Below, one piece after another: positions 1 through 5,139 of a stretch of DNA of 8,051 nucleotides (position 1 is the first letter of the stretch; each line of letters starts with the position of its first letter). Origin of the DNA: JACDCA01 sp040881785 (lineage in GTDB: Bacteria; Acidobacteriota; Vicinamibacteria; Vicinamibacterales; 2-12-FULL-66-21). The DNA lies in the NCBI GenBank assembly GCA_040881785.1, contig JBBECO010000029.1:1-8051 (forward strand), read 5' to 3'. The notes beneath the pieces were generated by a model. That model ran no database searches and was not told where the DNA came from. It saw only the letters and a program-made list of their open reading frames with translations. The position numbers and the translations under genes were made by a program.

Positions 1-662
1 TCGACCTGCCCGTCGCGGATGTGGATGGAGCGGTGCGCGTAGGCGGCGATATCCGCCTCGTGCGTCACGACGATGATCGTGTTGCCGCCGCCGTGAAGGC
101 GCTCGAATACCCCCATGATCTCGTTGCCGGTCTTCGAGTCGAGGTTGCCGGTGGGCTCGTCGGCGAGGAGGATCGACGGATCGTTGACGAGCGCGCGCGC
201 GATCGCCACGCGCTGGCGCTGCCCGCCCGACAGCTCGTTGGGCCGGTGAGACGCTCGAGGCATGAGGTCCACTTTCTCGAGCGCGAGTTTGGCGCGGTCC
301 TGCCGGAGCTTACCCGACACGCCGGCGTAGATCAGCGGCAGTTCGACGTTGTGGAGCGCCGTCGCCCGCGGCAGCAGGTTGAAGGTCTGGAAGACGAAGC
401 CGATCTCCTGGTTCCGGATCTGCGCGAGATCGTCGTCATTCATCGAGGCCACCTCCTTGCCGTTGAGGAGGTAGCTGCCCTTGGATGGCGTGTCGAGGCA
501 GCCGATCAGGTTCATCAGGGTGGACTTGCCTGAACCCGACGGCCCCATGATCGCCACGTACTCGCCGCTCTCGATCTGGATGGAGACGCCGCGCAGCGCA
601 TGAATCTCCTCGTCACCCATCACGTAGGTCTTCCAGAGGTCGCGCGTTTCGATCAGAGGCAT
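1..662 (-). CDS. ABC transporter ATP-binding protein, MacB/LolD type (C-terminus cut by window edge)
   Basis: This is the ATPase subunit of an ABC system of the MacB/LolD/YknY class. Family members pair with FtsX/MacB-like permeases to drive export, lipoprotein release or efflux at the inner membrane. The 220 visible residues hold the whole nucleotide-binding core: Walker A GPSGSGKST (about 40-48), Q-loop glutamine in GFVFQTFNLLP (92), signature LSGGQRQRVAIARAL (144-158), Walker B ILLADEPTGNLD (164-175) and switch histidine in VVTHE (201). The NLIGCLD after Walker A and ADEPTGNLD are typical of this class. No stop is seen before the left edge, but only a few residues should be missing. The ATG is chosen because the N-terminus aligns with the family (MPLIETRDLWKTY) and a GGAAGGG lies 8 nt upstream (671-677). 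A partner permease is expected beyond the left edge; the substrate cannot be told. Confidence 0.93.
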   Translation of the reverse strand, partial: MPLIETRDLWKTYVMGDEEIHALRGVSIQIESGEYVAIMGPSGSGKSTLMNLIGCLDTPSKGSYLLNGKEVASMNDDDLAQIRNQEIGFVFQTFNLLPRATALHNVELPLIYAGVSGKLRQDRAKLALEKVDLMPRASHRPNELSGGQRQRVAIARALVNDPSILLADEPTGNLDSKTGNEIMGVFERLHGGGNTIIVVTHEADIAAYAHRSIHIRDGQV

Positions 663-670
663 CAGGGGAA

Positions 671-677
671 CCCTTCC
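671..677 (-). promoter_or_regulatory. Ribosome binding site of the ABC ATPase gene
   Basis: On the minus strand GGAAGGG sits 8 nt before the ATG. It supports this start for the ABC ATPase and independent translation from the upstream J-domain gene. Confidence 0.5.
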
Positions 678-703
678 GTGCAATGTGCCGGCGTGAGGCG
701 GAT

Positions 704-709
704 ATTGTA
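704..709 (-). promoter_or_regulatory. Candidate -10 box (TACAAT) for the ABC ATPase gene
   Basis: TACAAT on the minus strand matches five of six bases of the sigma-70 -10 consensus and stands out as AT-rich in this GC-rich DNA. It would give a leader of about 35 nt to the ABC gene. No convincing -35 box is seen 16-18 bp upstream, so this is tentative. The same hexamer also lies upstream of the pilB-like gene. Confidence 0.28.
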
Positions 710-716
710 TCTACGG

Positions 717-733
717 CCGGCCTCGACGGCCGG
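717..733 (-). terminator. GC-rich hairpin after the J-domain gene, possible weak terminator
   Basis: CCGGCC and GGCCGG form a perfect 6-bp stem around a 5-nt loop, a few bases after the stop of the J-domain gene. No U-tract follows on the minus strand, so it is not a classic intrinsic terminator. It may be an attenuator, a 3'-end stabiliser, or chance in GC-rich DNA. Confidence 0.3.
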
Positions 734-738
734 TTCCG

Positions 739-1539
739 CTAATTCCCCTGGCGGAGGCGCTCGAGCAGGGCGCGAACGCTCTCCGGCGTTTCCGGGGGAA
801 AGAGCGCCTCCCAGTCCCGGACGTCCACCGGTATGACGACCGGGCCGACCTTTCGGCTTTTCTTTCGCAGATCGGACACGGTCATCGACAGCTCGCGCGC
901 CGGATCCACGCCCGATCCGAGCAGCATCAGGCAGAGCGTCTCGTCGACGGCAGTGAGGCGGAGGGCCGGTGTCCAGGCATCCGTGACGGCGGCCGCGTCG
1001 ACGCGCGGCACGATGCGGACGGCCAGCTTGACCGACGCATCAGCCTTCCGGAAGAGGCCCTTGCGACCCTTGATCTGAAACACCGAGTCGAAGAACGGCG
1101 CGCTCGTGACCGTACCCCCGATCCCCTCGACGGCGTTCTTCAGCTTCGCCGCGACCGCACGCCGCACGAAATCGGTGCTACTGGCCTGGTCCTTCGCGAA
1201 CCGTCGATCGGGCGGGGGCGGAGGTGGCGCGGGCTCGCCGGCCGGTGCGGCGGGCCCGGCGGCGCGCTGCGGTGTCTGAGCGGCGGACCGGGCCGGTGGC
1301 GGGAGCGCTTCGTCGTCGTCCAGCGCATCGTCGTAGCGCTCACGCAGCTCCACGTCCATGAGGACGCGGTAAGCCTCGGTCAGCGCGGCCGCGCGCGTCG
1401 CGGCGATCTCCTGGAACTCGGTCCCGAGGTGCTGGACCTTGTCGGGATGGTATCGCGCGATCTCGCGACGAAACGCGCGCTTGACGTCGTCGGCACTGGC
1501 CGATGGCTGGAGCCCCAGCAGGTCGTAGTGGGTCTTCAA
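739..1539 (-). CDS. J-domain (DnaJ-like) protein with an unrecognised C-terminal domain
   Basis: This is a 266-residue protein with an N-terminal J domain (about 4-72): YDLLGLQPSASADDVKRAFR, the diagnostic HPD at 31-33 that stimulates Hsp70 (DnaK) ATPase, and a final helix ending in RERYDDAL. A low-complexity Ala/Pro linker (about 78-111) with a six-proline run follows. Residues 112-266 form a mixed alpha/beta domain that I do not recognise. It lacks the Gly/Phe region, the CxxCxGxG zinc centre and the DnaJ C-terminal peptide-binding domains, so this is a specialised co-chaperone, not housekeeping DnaJ. The start is TTG, because the frame opens there and it overlaps the TGA of the upstream secretion ATPase (TTGA). 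This implies translational coupling with that ATPase. No strong Shine-Dalgarno precedes it. A role in folding or assembly of the pilus ATPase is inference from context only. Confidence 0.88.
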   Translation of the reverse strand: MKTHYDLLGLQPSASADDVKRAFRREIARYHPDKVQHLGTEFQEIAATRAAALTEAYRVLMDVELRERYDDALDDDEALPPPARSAAQTPQRAAGPAAPAGEPAPPPPPPDRRFAKDQASSTDFVRRAVAAKLKNAVEGIGGTVTSAPFFDSVFQIKGRKGLFRKADASVKLAVRIVPRVDAAAVTDAWTPALRLTAVDETLCLMLLGSGVDPARELSMTVSDLRKKSRKVGPVVIPVDVRDWEALFPPETPESVRALLERLRQGN

Positions 1540-3548
1540 CGATTCTGATTCTTGAATTCCGTGACGTTCGATGCCGGCAGCTCCAGCGTCTTGGCCTGGT
1601 CACGCAGCTTCTTCTTCATCGACTTCGAGCTCTGCGTCGTGGCGCAGAACGGACAGTACTGCCATCCCGGCTGCAGCGCCCGGCCGCACTTGCTGCATCC
1701 CGCATTCAGACGGTGTCCGCAGTGGGGGCACGCCATGAAGTCGATCGCGACGGCTCCGCCGCAGCCCGGGCACAGCGTCCGCATTTCGCGCACCTCGGTC
1801 ACCACCCGCAGCAGCTCCTCGGCGGTCGTGACCCCCGCCTTCACCTTGGCCAGGCCGTCCTCGCCGAGGGTGATCATCCCGGTGGTGACCGCGGCCTCCC
1901 GCACCATGTCCTCGCCGCTCTTCTGGGCGATGAGGCGGCGGACCTTGTCGCTGACCCGCATCACTTCGTAGAGCGCGATGCGCCCCCGGTAGCCGGTGTG
2001 GTTGCAGTCCTCGCAGCCCATGGCGCGATAGAGGACGAACTGCGCCGCGTCGGCTTCGGTGATGTTCAGCGCGCGCAGGGTTTCGGCCTCGGGCGTGTAT
2101 TGCCGCCGGCACGACGTACAGAGGCGGCGCACGAGACGCTGCGCGACGACGCCGACCAGGGCGGAGGCAATGACGTAGGGCTCCATCCCCATGTCCATCA
2201 GGCGCGTGATGGTGGACGGCGCGTCGTCTGTATGCAGCGTCGAGAGCACGAGGTGGCCCGTCTGCGCGGCCTGCATCGCGATCTTCGCGGTCTCGTGGTC
2301 GCGGATTTCGCCGACGAGCACGACGTCGGGGTCCTGACGCAGGATCGCGCGGAGCGCGCTGGCGAACGTCAGCTTGGCTTTCTCGTTGACCTGCGTCTGG
2401 TTCACGCCGGGGATCTGGTACTCGATCGGGTCTTCGATCGTGATGATGTTGGTCTTCCCCGACTTCACGGAGCTGATCGCCGAGCTCAGGGTCGTCGTCT
2501 TGCCGCTGCCCGTGGGGCCGACGACGAGGATCATGCCGTGCTGATGCTTGAGGAAGTGCTTGAGCTCCTCCATCGACGCGGCCGCGAACCCGAGCTCCTC
2601 GAGGGGCGGGGCTCCTTTGCGGTGGTCGAGCACGCGAAGCACGATCTTCTCGCCGTAGAGCGTCCGCAGCGTGGAGACCCGGAAGTCCACGTCCCTGCCG
2701 TCGTCCTGCTTGACCCGAAGGCGGCCGTCCTGCGGCAGGCGCTTTTCGGCGATGTCCATCCCCGCCATGATCTTCATGCGGGCGACGAGCCCTTCGTGAA
2801 CCCACTTGGGCAGGTCCATGACCTCCTTGAGCAGCCCGTCGAGGCGATGCCGGACGAGCACGCCTTTCTCCTGCGGCTCGATATGGACGTCGCTCGCCTG
2901 GCTGGTGATGGCGCTGTTCACCACGAGATCGACGAGGTCGATGATCGGGGCCGAATCGCCCCCTTCGCGGGGACCGGTGGAGGCCTGCTCGAAGATGTCC
3001 TCTTCCGGCCGCCGCATGAGCGTCGACCCGGAGTCGGAGGGATCACCGGGACGGCGAGGGCGCGACGGGGCCGCGGGGGCCACCAGTCCGGCGGCCGCGG
3101 TGCTGCCGATCCGGGTCAGCGCCTTGTCGGGGTATCCGTTCTCGATCGCGTCGAGGATGTCGCTCCGGGTCGCGACAACCTGCTTGATGCGGTACCCGGT
3201 CTGGAACTCCAGGTCCTGGACGAGGCTGAACAGCAACGGGTCCGACATCGCGACCGTCAGCAGATTTTTTTCGAGGCGGACCGCGACGCAGACGCGCTTG
3301 AGGGCGACGTCTTTCGGGATCAGCACGATCGCGGTGGTTTCGGGCGGCTCGTCGGCCAGGCTGGCGTACGGAAACCCGAGCTGGTAGGCCAGCGCCTTGG
3401 TGATCTGCTTTTCCGTGGCGAGGTTGAGACGTACGAGCACGGCTCCCACGCGCTCGCCCGTGCGTTTGTGCTCGGCCAGCGCGACCTGGAGGTCTTCGTC
3501 CGTGATGAGGCCTGCCTGGATCAGGCACTCGCCGATTTTCTTCCGCAC
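1536..3548 (-). CDS. pilB: Type IV pilus assembly / type II secretion ATPase (PilB/GspE family) with C-terminal double zinc ribbon
   Basis: This is a cytoplasmic hexameric ATPase that powers pilus extension or type II secretion. With the GTG start it has 670 residues. In order: an MshEN-like N-terminal domain (about 4-63) with two tandem motifs, KIGECLIQAGLI and RVGAVLVRLNLA; a Pro/Arg/Ser-rich linker (about 145-200); the N2 domain; Walker A GPTGSGKT (344-351); Asp box TIEDP (370-374); Walker B DPDVVLVGEIRD (406-417); His box STLHT (436-440); and the family tetracysteine CxxC pairs at 477/480 and 512/515. After the normal family end come four more CxxC pairs (593/596, 607/610, 618/621, 632/635), a double zinc ribbon, and a short basic tail. 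The frame stays open 49 codons upstream to an ATG, but that part has no family similarity. GTG is preferred because GAGAGGGG lies 10 nt before it and the domain begins directly after. The stop overlaps the J-domain gene start. GspE or MshE are alternatives, since no neighbouring pilus genes are in view. Confidence 0.93.
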   Translation of the reverse strand: MRKKIGECLIQAGLITDEDLQVALAEHKRTGERVGAVLVRLNLATEKQITKALAYQLGFPYASLADEPPETTAIVLIPKDVALKRVCVAVRLEKNLLTVAMSDPLLFSLVQDLEFQTGYRIKQVVATRSDILDAIENGYPDKALTRIGSTAAAGLVAPAAPSRPRRPGDPSDSGSTLMRRPEEDIFEQASTGPREGGDSAPIIDLVDLVVNSAITSQASDVHIEPQEKGVLVRHRLDGLLKEVMDLPKWVHEGLVARMKIMAGMDIAEKRLPQDGRLRVKQDDGRDVDFRVSTLRTLYGEKIVLRVLDHRKGAPPLEELGFAAASMEELKHFLKHQHGMILVVGPTGSGKTTTLSSAISSVKSGKTNIITIEDPIEYQIPGVNQTQVNEKAKLTFASALRAILRQDPDVVLVGEIRDHETAKIAMQAAQTGHLVLSTLHTDDAPSTITRLMDMGMEPYVIASALVGVVAQRLVRRLCTSCRRQYTPEAETLRALNITEADAAQFVLYRAMGCEDCNHTGYRGRIALYEVMRVSDKVRRLIAQKSGEDMVREAAVTTGMITLGEDGLAKVKAGVTTAEELLRVVTEVREMRTLCPGCGGAVAIDFMACPHCGHRLNAGCSKCGRALQPGWQYCPFCATTQSSKSMKKKLRDQAKTLELPASNVTEFKNQNR

Positions 3549-3558
3549 CCGGTCCGGT

Positions 3559-3566
3559 CCCCTCTC
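3559..3566 (-). promoter_or_regulatory. Ribosome binding site deciding the pilB-like GTG start
   Basis: GAGAGGGG on the minus strand lies 10 nt upstream of the GTG. This favours that start over the in-frame ATG 49 codons further upstream. Confidence 0.55.
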
Positions 3567-3625
3567 GTCAACTGAGGTTACGTGACGCCTGCTGCTTCGC
3601 CCGGCCCGCTGGTCAAGGAACCAAA

Positions 3626-3631
3626 ATTGTA
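3626..3631 (-). promoter_or_regulatory. Candidate -10 box (TACAAT) for the pilB-dnaJ pair
   Basis: TACAAT on the minus strand lies in the AT-richer part of the divergent region and would give a leader of roughly 70 nt to the GTG start. The -35 position is weak. If real, it lies downstream of the alternative ATG at 3695, which would exclude that start. Confidence 0.28.
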
Positions 3632-3799
3632 ACTCATCCGGGGCGTGCGGATACCCACCGCGGGTTTCGGGCCGCAGCTCATCTTTCGGCAGCACGGCCC
3701 GGCTTCGATACTACCCCGCGGCAGCCGTTCGGAATTTTGGGAACTGCTCACTAGACGACGAAATGGCCGCGCCAGGCAAGCGGGGCTGTTAACGCAGTG

Positions 3800-3805
3800 T
3801 AGAAT
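3800..3805 (+). promoter_or_regulatory. Candidate -10 box (TAGAAT) for the GGDEF-HTH gene
   Basis: TAGAAT ends 13 nt before the proposed ATG. Transcription would then begin only some 7 nt upstream of the start codon, giving a nearly leaderless mRNA. This would fit the lack of any Shine-Dalgarno there. No good -35 box is visible. Confidence 0.22.
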
Positions 3806-3818
3806 CGCCACTTATCCG

Positions 3819-4916
3819 ATGCTTGCCTTGCTTTGGGATGTCCCGCAGGACGTGCGGGCGCAGATCGCCGCGGCGATACGTGACCACGAGGTCGGCCTCA
3901 CGGCGGACGTCACCGCGGCCCTGGGGGAGGTTCCCGGCCTCAACAAGGACGACTGGCACGATTGCTCGGAGGCACTCGTGTCACTCTTTGCGATGAGCAT
4001 CGACCAGGGGGAGCTCGACGGACGGCGCGGCGCGCTCCACGACCTGTGTCGCGTCTCACCCCCCGCGACCGTCAGACAGATCGTGCGGTCGATTCACGCC
4101 GCCGAGCGGGTGATTCTCGACGAGCTCGCGCTCGACGATTCGATCGGGGCCACGTCTGAGACGTGGGCGCTGGTCGCCCATGCGATCCGCACGGCCGCCT
4201 TCGAGATCGCGGCCGCCTACGCCGAACGGGACGGCGGCCGTCCGGCGGTGCGCGATCCGCTCACGACGCTGATATCGCCGCACGTGTTCAGGCTGGCCCT
4301 GGAGCAGGAGGTCGCGCGCGCGAACCGCCACGAGCATGGCATCGCCGTGCTGCTGTTCGACATCGACAATCTGAAGGACGTGAATGCCTCGCACGGGTAC
4401 GGCGCGGGCGACCGGCTCATCGAGCGGCTCGGGATCCTGGCGCGGCGGTTCTTCCGCAATCACGACTGGGTCGCGCGGCATGGCGAGGACTCCATCGCCG
4501 TCCTGCTGCCGCAGGCGAGCGTCGACCAGGCGGCGATGCTCGCGGGCCGCTTTCGCGACATGGTCTCGCAGCGCCTGGTGCTCACCGACCACAAGACCGA
4601 TACGGAAACACGGATCACCGTCAGTGCGGCGGCGGTCGGCACCGATCTCGTGCAGGTCGACATCGACGGCGGCTTCATCGTCGCGGAGCTCGAGGCCGCC
4701 GTCCTGCGGGCGAAGTTGAACGGCGGCAACAGCACCGAGCGCGTCGCGCTGCTGCCGACATCGGTCACGATCCTGGGGGCCGCGACGCTCCTCGACCGGA
4801 GCGCGCGCGAGATCGTCGCGCTCATCCGCAACGGCACCCTCCGCGCCAGCCGCCGCGGCCGCCACTTCCATATCGATCGCACCGAAGTTGAGGAGTACAG
4901 GCGGGCTGATTTGTGA
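3819..4916 (+). CDS. Degenerate GGDEF-domain protein with C-terminal excisionase-like HTH; putative cyclic-di-GMP-responsive regulator
   Basis: This 365-residue protein has three parts. Residues 1-140 are mostly helical and not recognised. A GGDEF-family domain (about 143-310) begins with DPLTTLISPHVF and keeps FDIDNLKDVNASHGYGAGD, including the metal-site Asp of DID (181/183) and the guanine-contact Asn and Asp (189, 198). Its signature is GEDSI (222-226) instead of GG(D/E)EF, so the second Gly and the Glu are lost. An RxxD motif, RNHD (213-216), lies exactly five residues before it, as in the allosteric cyclic-di-GMP-binding I-site. Residues about 315-362 resemble excisionase/MerR-like HTH domains: VTILGAATLLDRSAREIVALIRNG, then a basic RASRRGRHFHI strand. 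Catalytic loss, cyclic-di-GMP sensing and transcription control are inferred. The frame is open to 3645; this ATG is chosen because the upstream part looks non-coding and overlaps the promoter region. No clear Shine-Dalgarno supports any start. The stop lies in the first unit of the repeat array. Confidence 0.85.
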   Translation: MLALLWDVPQDVRAQIAAAIRDHEVGLTADVTAALGEVPGLNKDDWHDCSEALVSLFAMSIDQGELDGRRGALHDLCRVSPPATVRQIVRSIHAAERVILDELALDDSIGATSETWALVAHAIRTAAFEIAAAYAERDGGRPAVRDPLTTLISPHVFRLALEQEVARANRHEHGIAVLLFDIDNLKDVNASHGYGAGDRLIERLGILARRFFRNHDWVARHGEDSIAVLLPQASVDQAAMLAGRFRDMVSQRLVLTDHKTDTETRITVSAAAVGTDLVQVDIDGGFIVAELEAAVLRAKLNGGNSTERVALLPTSVTILGAATLLDRSAREIVALIRNGTLRASRRGRHFHIDRTEVEEYRRADL

Positions 4917-4979
4917 TTGGCGATTGTCGATTGCGGATTGGATTGGCGATTGAGGGATTGCGGATTGGATTGGCGATTG
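4914..4979 (+). repeat. Left ATTG heptamer-type repeat array, up to the assembly gap
   Basis: The array starts in the TGA stop of the GGDEF-HTH gene and consists of degenerate units of about 5-8 bp ending in GATTG (GCGATTG, TCGATTG, CGGATTG, GATTG, AGGGATTG). Within it a perfect 24-nt sequence occurs twice, at 4929-4952 and 4956-4979, a 27-bp period. The assembly breaks directly after the second copy, so the array is probably longer. It resembles in kind the short tandem heptamer repeats known between genes of some bacteria such as cyanobacteria; relation to these is not implied. Confidence 0.85.
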
Positions 4980-5079
4980 NNNNNNNNNNNNNNNNNNNNN
5001 NNNNNNNNNNNNNNNNNNNNNNNNNNNNNNNNNNNNNNNNNNNNNNNNNNNNNNNNNNNNNNNNNNNNNNNNNNNNNNN
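4980..5079. other. Assembly gap of exactly 100 N
   Basis: A run of 100 undetermined bases, the usual placeholder for a scaffold join of unknown size. Repeats on both sides explain the break. Open frames that read across it are meaningless, and the true distance between the two flanking genes is unknown. Confidence 0.98.
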
Positions 5080-5139
5080 AATCCCCAATCGGCAATCAGC
5101 AAATTCAATCGCCAATCGACGATCGCCAATCGACAATCA
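5080..5139 (-). repeat. Right ATTG heptamer-type repeat array, inverted relative to the left array
   Basis: Read on the minus strand, the array starts with the TGA stop of acs and runs TGATTG, TCGATTG, GCGATCG, TCGATTG, GCGATTG, then weaker units into the gap. The units are those of the left array in opposite orientation (GATTGTCGATTG occurs near the start of this array and within 4922-4933 on the left). The transcript across both could form an extended hairpin between the convergent genes, so a bidirectional terminator role is possible. Confidence 0.82.

Larger units (their letters stand above)
3549..3818. other. Divergent intergenic region between the pilB-like and GGDEF-HTH genes
   Basis: About 270 bp separate the two proposed start codons, and no other gene is evident inside. 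The stretch is less GC-rich in patches (CCAAAATTG, GGAATTTTGGG, TGTTAACG) than the flanking coding DNA, as expected for a region holding promoters in both directions. It is the natural place for an operator of the HTH protein encoded on the right. I did not find a convincing long palindrome by eye. Confidence 0.6.

Noticed and set aside
1503..3575. Long plus-strand open frame (690 codons) opposite the pilB-like gene
   Set aside because: It is rich in Arg, His, Asp and Leu with no recognisable domain, and is exactly antisense to a clear PilB. Long antisense frames are common in high-GC genes.
3549..3695. 49-codon N-terminal extension of the pilB-like protein to an ATG
   Set aside because: The extra residues have no similarity to the family and would overlap the likely promoter. 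The GTG has a good Shine-Dalgarno and lies directly before the MshEN-like domain.
3645..3818. 58-codon N-terminal extension of the GGDEF-HTH protein
   Set aside because: This stretch is AT-patchy, looks intergenic, and would overlap the divergent promoter region. The evidence for the later ATG is moderate, so a somewhat different start remains possible.
4914..5139. CRISPR array
   Set aside because: The spacing between repeated units is only 0-3 bp and there are no unique spacers of 30 bp or so. The units are degenerate heptamers, not a conserved CRISPR repeat.
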